Shown piece after piece: positions 19,324-29,689 of a stretch of DNA of 64,000 nucleotides. Origin of the DNA: Prorocentrum cordatum (lineage: Eukaryota; Sar; Dinophyceae; Prorocentrales; Prorocentraceae); assembly GCA_963575745.1 (NCBI GenBank), contig CAUYUJ010015271.1:7501-71500 (forward strand), given 5' to 3'. Position numbers and translations under genes: made by a program. Numbering within the stretch: position 1 is the stretch's first letter; every line of letters starts with the position of its first letter. Under the pieces are notes generated by a model that worked only from the letters and a program-made list of their open reading frames with translations, was not told where the DNA came from and did not search any database.

Positions 19324-19547
19324 TCACAAAAATCCAAAAGTGCTAGGTAGAAGTTTTGGAAATTTCCAAAAGTGCTGGTTTGAAGTTTTGGAAATTTCCA
19401 AACGTTCCAGATAGATGTTTTGGATTCGTTTGAATATCATGGCAATTCCAAACCTTCTACCTAGCACTTTTGGAAATTTCCAAAACTTCTAACCAGCACT
19501 TTTGGAAATTTCCAAAACTTCTACTCAGCACTTTTGGATTTTCGTGA
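19324..19547. repeat. Foldback element with AAGTTTTGGAAATTTCC units
   Basis: The left half has TCACAAAAATCCAAAAGTGC followed by ~33-bp units. The right half is their reverse complement, ending GCACTTTTGGATTTTCGTGA. Units contain the palindrome GGAAATTTCC. Expected to fold into one long hairpin. It lies between the leader relict of the 17,645 gene and the 3' end of the 19,762 gene. Confidence 0.92.
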
Positions 19548-19761
19548 ATGCGGCACGAATCACGGCTGTGTGACCGCCATCCCCTCTTATCGGGCTTTCA
19601 TGCGTGTGCTGGGCATTGTCTTTTTTTGTTGTTTTCAGACAAACTCGCAACCTGCGTCGCGCGAGCATCGATCTGGAGCCAATCCGTCTAGGCCACACGC
19701 GTATGTTAACACTGCCCCCGTGCGCACATCGCGCATCGTGTATGTATACCTGGGTGACTGC

Positions 19762-20538
19762 TCATTCAGAGCTCGATGACACATGGCCATGGTGGCTGGG
19801 CGTGGTTGAGTCGTCCTTGGCAGTGTCGTCCTCGGCTGCATCGTCCATGGTAATGTCTTTCTCGAGGCCGACTGGGCTAGGGTTGTCGTCATGATACTTC
19901 TGGAGCACCTGGGAAATTTCGTCAACTGCTTCCTGCAGACTCTGACCATGCATTGGCTTAACCTGCATGCTCTTGCGCCTCATCACCTTCTTGACTGAGT
20001 CGAAGTACCAGGTCGTGCAGTAGTTCTTGTGGCGCATGTACGTGACGTCGGGCTGCGAGGCGACGACGGTCGCCACGCCAAGCGGCTCCAGAGGGCCCTT
20101 CTGGAGTGCCGTCAATGATTCTTCATTCACTTCGACTGCCAGCTTAGCATTCCTGCTTGCAGCAGTCATGACACGAACATTGTGCGTCGACCCGTCTGAG
20201 CAACGGACCTGGAGGACCGTGGAACACTGGATGTCATCGATCATGTCCCGCTTCGGCTTCTTGATTACTGGGATCGTATCGTCGTCGCAACTTCCGCTGA
20301 GTGGATCACCTTCACTCAGCATCGTGGCAATCATGCGGTCGGTCTTCATATTGCGCTCCTTGATGAGGTGGTGCACCATCTCGGTTTTGCCGTTCAGGAA
20401 TTTCATGCACTTCGAATCCGTCAGATCAGCCACGACGAACTTGTAGCCACCCTTCTGGATGACGGCTGGCTTCCAGCTGCAAGCGTTGCTGATGTTCTCG
20501 GACTTGATGCATACGAAGTCGAACTCAATCGACACCAT
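19762..20538 (-). CDS. Unknown protein, intronless
   Basis: A 258-residue protein from ATG 20,538 (MVSIEFDFVCIKSENISNAC); an in-frame codon nine residues upstream is possible, but the leader relict at 20,588 leaves the chosen ATG first. Residues ~1-50 look like beta-rich sequence (YKFVVADLTDSKCMKFL). The middle has a basic-acidic linker (IPVIKKPKRDMIDDI). Residues ~105-160 are again mixed beta (VLQVRCSDGSTHNVRVMTAA). A Trp/Lys segment with paired basic residues (YCTTWYFDSVKKVMRRKSMQ) is followed by a helix and an acidic, His/Ser-ending tail. Similar basic-then-helical segments are, as I recall, common in unnamed dinoflagellate proteins. Function unknown. Confidence 0.7.
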   Translation of the reverse strand: MVSIEFDFVCIKSENISNACSWKPAVIQKGGYKFVVADLTDSKCMKFLNGKTEMVHHLIKERNMKTDRMIATMLSEGDPLSGSCDDDTIPVIKKPKRDMIDDIQCSTVLQVRCSDGSTHNVRVMTAASRNAKLAVEVNEESLTALQKGPLEPLGVATVVASQPDVTYMRHKNYCTTWYFDSVKKVMRRKSMQVKPMHGQSLQEAVDEISQVLQKYHDDNPSPVGLEKDITMDDAAEDDTAKDDSTTPSHHGHVSSSSE

Positions 20539-20587
20539 GGCTGTGTAAAGCCAGGGCTGATACAAGAAGGGGAGCCCTCAAACACCT

Positions 20588-20609
20588 TTGCAAACCAAAT
20601 GGCTACGGT
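20588..20609 (-). other. DinoSL relict
   Basis: On the minus strand CCGTAGCCATTTGGTTTGCA+AAG keeps the first 12 leader bases exactly; the 3' part is altered. It lies 50 bases upstream of ATG 20,538. Confidence 0.75.
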
Positions 20610-20639
20610 GCGATACGTTGGCTGCTGGCATCGCTTGAC

Positions 20640-20930
20640 CATGCCATTGTTTGGGGCCATATTGGGCCGTCTTGGGGCCATATTGGGCCGTGTTGGGGCC
20701 ATATTGGGGCAGTATTGGGGCCATATTGGGGCCGTCTTGGGGCCATATTGGAGACGATCGGTTGCGTCTTGGGGCCGTATTGGGCCGTCTTGGAGCGCTC
20801 TTAAGGGCCGCTTCAGATGCATATTGGGCCGTCTTGCTGGTCTATGTTGGGCACTCGTGAGGACTCCCAAGAGCGATCCCAAGATGCTGTTGAGCAAACC
20901 TCAGTTGTGTGAGGATGGCTCGAGCGAAAT
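20640..20930. repeat. GGGGCCATATTGGGCCGTCT degenerate minisatellite
   Basis: About a dozen ~20-bp units alternating GGCCATATTGG and GGCCGTCTTGG, of the family seen at 44.6-47.7 and 51.8-53.9 kb. It ends with GAGGATGGCTCGAGCGA at ~20,911, another copy of the satellite core. 20,940-21,857 shows no gene; a C13 run lies near 21,458. Confidence 0.8.
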
Positions 20931-21857
20931 CGCGGTTTGGGGCACCCGAGGGGAGTGTATAGCTGCCACCCATCACACTCCCCTTCGCTAGTTTCCCGAC
21001 TAACGGGCCATTGTTTGTTGTTTTACCATCAGAACAGAATACGCATCAGGCCCTCCAGCATCGACGTCGACCTGCAGGCTGCGTGGCGCGGCAGCGCTCC
21101 CACCCCCTCAGCAGAAGCCGCCGCGCGAAAACTAGGCTGCGCGGCGCGGCAGCGCTCCCGACCCTCACCGGAAGTTGCCACAACGAATTGGACTTGCACC
21201 CAGGCTTTGGGCAGCACGGACAGCATCGTTCTGGGCCCAAGCGTGTTGTATAATATAACGTTACACTGGCATGTGTGCGTTGCGCTGTGCTCTGCGGTGT
21301 AACGTAACGTTCCGTGTTGCAGTTGCAGTTGCGTTTGCATTTGCCCATGTATATATGCAGTGGCACTTGATGTTGAATTTGTAATGCGTTGCTCCATACC
21401 CTCTTGCATTGCATTGTATTGTGTTGGCATGCATGGTAACATGACAGAGGGTCCGCCCCCCCCCCCCCGTCACCCCTATGCGTGGTTGTGTGTGTTTCTA
21501 ATGGTATTGCGTTGTGTTGGATTGTGTTGTAGCGTCTGCGTATTTGGTTTCGTATGGGACTTCATTGACTTATACCCTTTCTATGGGCACTCTCGTTCGT
21601 AGTGTAGCCAGGGTGTTGCCAACCTTGGGTAAGGTATAGGATGCGCATAAACGCAATACTCCCCCCTGAACGAAGATCGGAACATATGCAATGGATTCAC
21701 TGGGCATCGCAGCCCAAACCTACTCGCACCATGCGTGGAACAGGGCATGGGCTGGACTCGAGACACATCGTGCCGAATGGGAGTCTGGGACAATATGCCT
21801 GGTGGTGAATCAGATGGAGAGTGAGTGAAAGAGAAAGGGTTAGTTCTGGCGCGTGTC

Positions 21858-24800
21858 TCAAAGCTTCTGCCTCTTGGCATCGCCACACTGATACTGCATA
21901 CCCCGCTTCAATGATTCAAGATCGGGGGAGCAAAACAACTGGTCATTCTCATCCACGGCCTTAGTGTTATACAATATCGGAACGCGGACGGCGTGCTCCG
22001 CACTGGCGCAGGATGTCACTTTGCCAGCGCCGTCCGAACTGACAGAGGCAACGATCGGGACCACGCACCTGGCCATGTTGGCAATCTTACTATCTGGGGC
22101 TACACCCACAAACCAAAAAGGGATCACATATGGCGCCTGGGTGTACACGAGGGGCGTGTTGCCACTCGCACTTGCCACATCAATCTTAGGGTTCAGCCAC
22201 AGCTTTACATGCTTGCCTGAAGCATCTGGAGCAGTAAGGTCCAGAAGCACACTTGAACTGGGGACTGCGCTCCCCATGCCGATGTTAGGCGTGAGGGGGA
22301 TCAGAACTAGCTCGCCTTTCTCGCACCGTCGAGAAGCGCGCACTGTAGATTGCATCTTCGTTCCAACTACTGTGCGAACATACGCATGCTGTGAATTGGA
22401 ATACATGCCCCACGCATCATATAGCGCAGCCTTCACCCTGGACTTGATGAGGTCTGCGGCAAAATCCTTGTGCTCCTGCCACCCCCGTGGATGAAGAAAC
22501 ATGCAGACCATGTGTAACAACAACGCGACTACACCTACCTCTGTGTTCGGCGCCGCAGATCCAACGATACACGACACCTGCACTAGAAATCACAACTCGA
22601 TTGCAACGCGAACGCTTCAATGCAAATATGACAACCCCCACCCTCCAATGGAGAAAGCATTTGCGTCGGGTCGTACGTGTACTCCCTGAACACCTCATTC
22701 ACCTGGGAGCGGCGCGCACGGGATGGCGCCCAGCCCAAACCCATGCAAAGTATACGCATAGTCATTAACACCAGGCTCGCATTGTGCGTTTGATTTCCCA
22801 CTCACTCGCCAACGGCGTGTTTTTGTGGCACGCTCTAGGGGACAAGTCTGTATTTTGAGGCTGTATCACTTTCGGGTGCACGCGTATGCTTATATATAAT
22901 ATGTGGGGGTGCAAGTATTGCCGTTGTTCGCATACCTACGCACATGCGATAGCATCGGCAATTCAGAGCTGGGAGGTAAGCGTGCCACGGGATCACATCA
23001 TATGTTCACATACGTGCCACTGCGTTGCAAGGAATTGTAAGGTATATGCCAAGCGTCGTGTACTTATGTTGTGGTGAAGTGTCTCGTGTTGTGCGTTGCT
23101 AGGTGTGCGGCGTGAGCTTGGGTTCTATGCAATGCCATGCCATGCTCTGGTGTGATATGATGTACGCTACGTGTATGATGCCAGATGGATACATAGTGCT
23201 CGTGGTGCATGTGCATGTTGCCACATATGCAGCCGCAACGCACACACATACAAGAAAAAGAAGCGGTGGCCTTCCACTCGTCCTGCATGGCGGTTGCTGG
23301 CACTCGAAGCCCCGATTGAGGTGCCTTAAGTAAAACCTTGATCGGAGGGGCGCCAGATTTCTTCCGCAATTCAAAGTGATGACCCACAGCCTCATCAATG
23401 ACATACACATCTGGCGAACCACCTCGTTGCTGTACTTCTGCGCCCTTCACGAAACCCAGCTGCGCGAGCTGGTCACACGAGACGGTGCCGCTGGAGACGT
23501 GAACCAGGCCCGATGGTTGGCTCGATGTTTGCTGGATCTCAGTCGCGACGTCAACGTACGTCCACTTGTTCGGGAGCTCCTTCATCTTTAAATCGCTGTC
23601 AAGCTTGAAGCACTCGGTGAGGAACTCCTGCTGGATGCTATCGAATGTCCAGGCCTGCTTGCCCTTCGGGGATTTGCCATGAATAATCATAATACACTTG
23701 ACTTCAAAATTGCCGAGAAGCCGCGCCCTCTGAGCTGGGGTGAAAGATGGAGCGTGCGTCTCGAACCACTTCCAAATGCCATCAAACCACTTCACAGCAG
23801 TGGTGCACGCAGATTTTTTGGAGCCAACCACAGCTGACAGATCAGTTGAGTTCAACATGCGGGAGAAGCCGTCTCTGACGAATGATTCTGGGGCTGCCCA
23901 CAACGCCTTCACCATCGCAACTAGGTACGATTGACCCTGTACCCAAGATACACCAGCTATCATCTCAAACAGCTTGTGCGGCACAACTCTCCGAACTTTC
24001 AGGGTGCTGTAGTAGAGCTCTAGGTCGCGTATGTGTTTTCCATCTTCACCGCGGAGTTTACATACGAACATTGTCATAGATCGAACTTGGCCTTCCAAGG
24101 CTGGCCTGGTGAATTCTATCAGGTTCACCACGCTGTCCACATCAACATCTGAACTTCCATCCTTGGGTGGTGCTTTGAACCCATGCCCCTTCCACGAGCA
24201 TCAGATGCGCGCGGCCCTCCGACCACCGAGTTTCACACATGTATATATATATATATGTATGCAGAATTATACATGTGCGTATTCACCGAAACCCGATCGC
24301 CGCGTGGAGTGGTCGGGGTTCAAGCCACCACCCCAGCCTGAATTGACGCACGAACCATACCATCGATTTGAAGCAGAGTTGCCGCCTGTGTTAACTCATT
24401 CTCCGTACCGTGCCCTGCGTTCCCACACATCTGAAGGAACGTCGCGAGTGCTGGGACCGCTGAGTCGACCTCCCATTTGATCACAAGAAATTTTATTCCA
24501 CGTTGCAAGGGAACCGAATAACTCTCACAAATAGAAACGATCCGCTCTTCTGAAATATGCCCGTCCAGCGCTATATCCACAACGTCGGTTTTGCAACCAG
24601 CCTTGATGCATTTGAGGCCGTACATAGTGTGGCTGCATGCCACTGCGAGGAACTTCATATCATGGTTTTTCGGCGCTGGCGGGAGATAGCCCTCGGCCCT
24701 GTCGTGTAATTTCTTATTGAACTCAAGCTGCTGCAGACCAGCTGCACCTGGGGCCCGCTCGAAGCACCGAGGGTGTTTGACTTCGCTGTCCAAGAACCCT

Positions 24801-25060
24801 TGTCTCATTATTTTCTTGATCAACGCATGGCAGTGAGGCACATCTACTCCAGTCGTCCATCGATTTTGAGGGTGAGCCCATACATGTTCGTGACACACCG
24901 TTTGCCAATACGCCAAACCATTACTAAGCAATGTGTCACATACTTGATCTGCAATCGCCCTACATTGTTTTCTCTCACCGTGAGTGGCGTCTGAAATCAC
25001 TGCATTGATCGAAGGCACAAGTGTATCTAGCACCTGACGGATCTCAGGATCAATCTCCAT
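21858..25060 (-). CDS. Unknown four-exon gene, ~762 residues
   Basis: Proposed exons on the minus strand: 25,060-24,338, 24,161-23,271, 22,702-22,646 and 22,475-21,858. All junctions keep frame (241+297+19+206 codons including stop). Exon 1 starts MEIDPEIRQVLDTLVPSINA, with the ATG 18 bases after a leader relict. Exon 2 carries SVVNLIEFTRPALEGQVRSM and ends ATAMQDEWK. Exon 3 is VNEVFREYTYDPTQMLSPL. Exon 4 starts EHKDFAADLIKSRVKAALYD and ends GMQYQCGDAKRQKL. Introns: 24,162-24,337 (GC-AG), 22,703-23,270 (GC-AG) and 22,476-22,645 (GA-AG, with a GAG repeat at both ends making the exact cut ambiguous). GC and GA donors are known in dinoflagellates. No domain recognised; exon 4 has a beta-rich, possibly globular part (RCEKGELVLIPLTPNIG; YVIPFWFVGVAPDSKIANMA). 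The second intron's ends are the least certain. Confidence 0.7.
24162..24337 (-). mobile_element. Intron with terminal inverted repeats (introner-like)
   Basis: A 176-base GC-AG intron whose ends carry GGGTTCAAGCCACCACCC (24,316-24,333) and its near reverse complement GGGTGGTGCTTTGAACCC (24,165-24,182), 16 of 18 matching. The interior has (TA)n. Inverted repeats at both splice sites are the hallmark of DNA-transposon-derived introners described in dinoflagellates. Confidence 0.7.
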
Positions 25061-25078
25061 ATCCTCGCACAGAAAAGG

Positions 25079-25100
25079 GTCGAGCCGAAACGGCTTCGGT
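25079..25100 (-). other. DinoSL relict upstream of the intron-containing gene
   Basis: On the minus strand ACCGAAGCCGTTTCGGCTCG+AC matches the leader at 16 of 21 positions without gaps (CCG.AGCC.TTT.GGCTC.A). It is 18 bases from the ATG. Confidence 0.65.
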
Positions 25101-25109
25101 GGGAGAAAA

Positions 25110-25464
25110 GCAAAGTGAACTTACATATCGTGTTTCCATCCTGCTTGTATCCTGGAAATAACCAGGTTGTATCCTGGATATATCTTGACTTACTAAGTTC
25201 ACTAAGTTGGATAGCCTAAGTCGGCTAACCTGCATACGTAACCACCCCAACAAGCTTAAGCATGTTAGCGATAAGCTCATTAGTAACTTCAAAGCTGGAT
25301 AATCAACATAAGTAACATCGCCATCCACATAGCCAGAACATGTATGTACATACGGCGCATATACATACATATACGTAACTCATACATAACTCATACATTA
25401 CATATTGCTTACATATAAGCATATATAAATTCGCTATGTACTTAGCAACCAGGGCCACGATCCA
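25110..25464. other. AT-richer intergenic region
   Basis: Short related words (TATCCTGGA, CTAAGTTGGATA, CATACATA). Texture like 13,540-13,740. No gene seen. Confidence 0.5.
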
Positions 25465-26690
25465 AGTGGGCTCCTCTGGGCACCTCCCCCGGGGCCGGTT
25501 TTGTGAGGATGTCTCAAGCGAGGGCGCCGGTTTGGGATTCGTCACCGGATCCACCGGATCTGTCCGGAAACGGTGCCGGAGGCCGCTCTGGGCTCCTCTG
25601 GGCACCTCCCCCGGGGCCGGTTTTGTGAGGATGTCTCAAGCGAGGGCGCCGGTTTGGGATTCGTCACCGGATCCACCGGATCTGTCCGGAAACGGTGCCG
25701 GAGGCCGCTCTGGGCTCCTCTGGGCACCTCCCCCGGGGCCGGTTTTGTGAGGATGTCTCAAGCGAGGGCGCCGGTTTGGGATTCGTCACCGGATCCACCG
25801 GATCTGTCCGGAAACGGTGCCGGAGGCCGCTCTGGGCTCCTCTGGGCACCTCCCCCGGGGCCGGTTTTGTGAGGATGTCTCAAGCGAGGGCGCCGGTTTG
25901 GGATTCGTCACCGGATCCACCGGATCTGTCCGGAAACGGTGCCGGAGGCCGCTCTGGGCTCCTCTGGGCACCTCCCCCGGGGCCGGTTTTGTGAGGATGT
26001 TCAAGCGAGGGCGCCGGTGGGAGGATGGGCTCCTCTGGGCACCTCCCCCGGGGCCGGTTTTGTGAGGATGTCTCAAGCGAGGGCGCCGGTTTGGGATTCG
26101 TCACCGGATCCAGCGGATCCAGCGGATCCACGGATCTGTCCGGAAACGGTGCCGGAGGCCGCTCTGGGCTCCTCTGGGCACCTCCCCCGGGGCCGGTTTT
26201 GTGAGGATGTCTCAAGCGAGGGCGCCGGTTTGGGATTCGTCACCGGATCCAGCGGATCTGTCCGGAAACGGTGCCGGAGGCCGCTCTGGGCTCCTCTGGG
26301 CACCTCCCCCGGGGCCGGTTTTGTGAGGATGTCTCAAGCGAGGGCGCCGGTTTGGGATTCGTCACCGGATCCAGCCGGATCTGTCCGGAAACGGTGCCGG
26401 AGGCCGCTCTGGGCTCCTCTGGGCACCTCCCCCGGGGCCGGTTTTGTGAGGATGTCTCAAGCGAGGGCGCTGGTTTGGGATTCGTCACCGGATCCACCGG
26501 ATCTGTCCGGAAACGGTGCCGGAGGCCGCTCTGGGCTCCTCTGGGCACCTCCCCCGGGGCCGGTTTTGTGAGGATGTCTCAAGCGAGGGCGCCGGTTTGG
26601 GATTCGTCACCGGATCCACCGGATCTGTCCGGAAACGGTGCCGGAGGCCGCTCTGGGCTCGTGCTCTTCGCGCCGGGGGTGAGGATGACG
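25465..26690 (+). repeat. Tandem satellite array 2, ten monomers
   Basis: Mostly exact 122-bp spacing, with GAGGATGTCTCAAGCGAGGG at about 25,505, 25,627, 25,749, 25,871, 26,066, 26,206, 26,327, 26,448 and 26,570, and one copy near 25,997 deleted to GAGGATGTTCAAGCG and shortened. Some monomers carry one or two extra GGATCCAGC units. The right edge runs into GAGGATGACGTGAGTTCCAC at ~26,682, whose reverse complement occurs at ~36,990-37,022. Confidence 0.97.
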
Positions 26691-26726
26691 TGAGTTCCAC
26701 AGAAACTCCCTCAAACAATATGGGTG

Positions 26727-26776
26727 TATATATATATATATGTATTTGTGTATATATATATATATATATATATACT
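26727..26776. repeat. (TA)n microsatellite
   Basis: Two TA runs separated by TGTATTTGTG. Followed to 27,360 by degenerate sequence (words GGTTCCC, TCTTGAGGATTC) and, at ~27,074-27,105, a CGACGCGACGCGTCACGTCG hairpin. No gene seen there. Confidence 0.85.
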
Positions 26777-27362
26777 CGGGTCGGACCCGCAGATCCAAGG
26801 AATACGTGTCGTAGTAGTATGTCCCTGTGCGTCCCGCTCAGAATCCCATCGGGGTTCCCTGACCCCGAAGGACTGCCGAAGGTCTTCTCCAGATTACCCG
26901 ACGATCTTCAAAATTCTTGAGGATTCGTTGTTTCAGCAGGACTCCATCGGGAACCCATCCAGTGTTCCTCTGGCACCCGCATGGTTCCCTGGGGGATGTG
27001 TGGTGATATTTGAATCAGCAGGTTCCCCGGATAATCTTGAGACATCATGAGGGGCCCCACCCCTCCCCACGACGCGACGCGACGCGTCACGTCGCGCCGC
27101 CGGGGGGTGGGGAACCCACTGCATCCCACCCCAAGTTCCCAGAGGAACACCGATGAATCCTCAGGAGTCCTGCGGGATTATGAGGCTTTCCGAGGGGTCC
27201 CCAGGAATCTTGAAGAGTCCTGATGAATCTTGAGAAGAAAAGATATGGGGAAAAGGAAACACATTGTTCCACATTATTTACAAGTCTTTCGGGTTTGTCC
27301 AGGTTCATGGAGAACCCCAAGGTCCCTTAAGGATTTTCAGCGGGCTCTTATAGGGCAAGATC

Positions 27363-27563
27363 ATGAACGCCGCGGCTAAAGCGCTGCTTCGACTTCTAGA
27401 AGAAGACTCGACCAGAGGTGACGTTGAGGACTACGGTTCTTTGTACTGCGCCCTACTACAGTCCACTGTATACACAATAGCCCGGAAGAAACGTCTGACC
27501 CCCCGCCCGGAGGTTATGTTTCCCACCATTGTTACTATTGCTTCTACTCTCAGAGACGGATAG
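27363..27563 (+). CDS. Short open frame, coding status doubtful
   Basis: 66 codons starting MNAAAKALLRLLEEDSTRGD with a helix-like N terminus and non-repetitive composition. The end runs into the tandem repeat that follows. No leader relict of quality and no recognised domain. It may be an exon remnant or chance. Confidence 0.2.
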   Translation: MNAAAKALLRLLEEDSTRGDVEDYGSLYCALLQSTVYTIARKKRLTPRPEVMFPTIVTIASTLRDG

Positions 27564-28005
27564 CGACCCTACCTCCTGCGCACCCTGTTTGGCGCCCAGA
27601 AGGTGCAGCGCCAGCCACGCGCTGCGACCCTGAGATGGATAGCGTCCCCACCCCCATGTGGCATTTGTCACTGCGACCCTGGAGCGGATAGCGCCCCCGC
27701 CCCCTGCGCATCCTTCTGGCGTCCGGAAAGTGCCACGCCTGCCACGTTTTGATAACCTGAGACTGAGAATGCCCCCACCCTTTTCGAACCCTTTTGTGGC
27801 GTCGATAAAGTGCCACGCCCGCCACATTTTGCGGCTCTGAGACGGACAGCGCCCCCCCCCCTCCTGCGCACCTCATCTTGCGTCGAGGAAGTGCCACGCC
27901 TGCCAAGTTTTGCTACATTGGGGCTGATTGCGCTCCCACCCCGTGCGCACCCCATCTGGCGTCCAGAAAGTGCCAAACCTGCCACTCCTTTCGACTCGCC
28001 AGGTG
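27545..28005 (+). repeat. ~80-bp tandem repeat, about five diverged units
   Basis: Units contain GAGACGGATAGCGCCCCC, TGCGCACC, TGGCGTC..GAAAGTGCCACG and CCTGCCACGTTTTG. GTGCCACGCC(T/C)GCCA recurs near 27,738, 27,812 and 27,890, with GTGCCAAACCTGCCA near 27,970. Confidence 0.8.
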
Positions 28006-28019
28006 TACCTATACGACCA

Positions 28020-29345
28020 CCTTTCGGGTGATATGGGGGTTGGGGGGAGGAGGACCAACGTCTCATTCAATCGATCTCACGTCGATCTAGCTCTCGATCC
28101 CACAACAGATCCCACGATCGACTTCACAGTCGATTTCGCAATCGATCTCACAACAGATATCACTATCGATCTCACTATCGATACCATGAGCGATTTGACA
28201 ATCGAGCTCACTACCGATGTCACAAGCGAACTCACAATCGATCTCACAAGACGTCCCACTATCGATCTCCCACTCGATCTTACCATTGACCTGTCAATCG
28301 AACCCACTATCGATCTCATATCCGTATTCACGAACCATCTCACAACAGTTCTCACGATCGGTTTGAGTATCGATCTTACGGTCGATCTCGCCATCGATCT
28401 CACGATCGGTCCCAACATCGATATCCGTATCGATCGCGCAATCGATCTCAGTATCGATATCACTGTCGCCCCCACTATAGACCTCACGAGCGACCTCACA
28501 ACGGATCTCACAACAGATCTCATGTTCGATCCCACGGTAGGTCCCACGATCGATCTCACAACAGATCACATTTTCGATCTGACAATCGATCCCACTATGG
28601 ATGCCACCATCGATCTTACATCATGTGTCGCTATCGATCTCACCACCCACCTCCCTATCGATTTGGCAGTCGAACCCACTATCGATCTCACAAGCGATCT
28701 CACGATCGATCTCACAACCGATCTCAATATCGATCTCCCAGTCGCGATCTGACAATCGAAGCCACCAACGATCTCACATCCGGACTCACTATCGAGCTCA
28801 CAAGAGGTTTCACTATCGGTCTCAGTATCGATGTCACAATCGATTTCACCATCGATTGATCTGTCTCACAACCGATCTCACAGTCAATCTCGCGATCGAT
28901 CTGAGCATCTATCTCACTGTCAATCGCATGATAGATCTCACGAACGATCTGACCATCGATCTCACAACAGATTTCGCAAGCGACCTCACAACAGATCTCA
29001 CTATCGATCTCACAGCAGATCTCACAATCGGAATCACAACAGATCTCGCAATCGACCTCACTATCTATCTATCGATCTCACCGCCGCGCCACCGACGGTA
29101 CACCCCGCGCCACAGACGGGACACCGCGGCGCCACCGACGGGACACCGACGGGACGCCGCCGCGCCACCGACAGGTCACCCCGGGCCACCGCACGCCAGG
29201 GGGGGGGAGGGGCGGACAGCTGGCTCCACAGCCCCTAGCCACTGCAGCATCATTCTTCTCGCGTGCCCACGCAGGTTCGCCTCGCCCGCACGCACGACAC
29301 GAACACGAACCCGAAGCCGATTTCCCGGTGGGGGTCTCTCCGTTC
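28020..29345 (+). repeat. CGATCTCACNAT minisatellite plus (GACACCG) composite, copy 1
   Basis: Starts CTTCGGGTGATATGGGGGTT, then ~1 kb of degenerate 12-bp units (ATCGATCTCACA), then GGGACACCG.CGG units (29,090-29,190), then GCGTGCCCACGCAGGTTCGC..GCACGACACGAA and TTTCCCGGTGGGGGTC. The same order occurs at 39,433-40,325. Because 12 is divisible by three, one frame reads as DLTIDLT repeats; there is no sign of selection on it. Confidence 0.9.
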
Positions 29346-29391
29346 CTCGATTGTTTGATTCATTACTTAAGATTATTTTCGAATCTTTCCC

Positions 29392-29530
29392 AACCATCCT
29401 GTGGTGTTGGGTCCTCGTTTTGAAGAGACGTCGCCCGGCGTTCCTCTTCTCCTCCTCTCCTCCTCCTCCTCCTCCTCCCCTTTCCTTTCTCCTTCCGTCA
29501 TCATCATCGTCATCATCATCACCATCAGCG

Positions 29531-29586
<56 letters not shown>

Positions 29587-29599
29587 GTCATCGTCATCG

Positions 29600-29689
<90 letters not shown>

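Noticed and set aside
22583-22801. Separate short gene on the minus strand
   Set aside because: Its only protein-like part (VNEVFREYTYDPTQM) is exon 3 of the larger gene; the rest is intron.
25465-26690. CRISPR-like repeat array
   Set aside because: Whole 122-bp monomers repeat with no unique spacers, and the context is eukaryotic.
27928-28752. DLTIDLT repeat protein resembling a beta-helix
   Set aside because: A 12-bp repeat is necessarily open; the opposite strand is equally open and the same repeat elsewhere (39,490-39,870) is interrupted by non-coding units.
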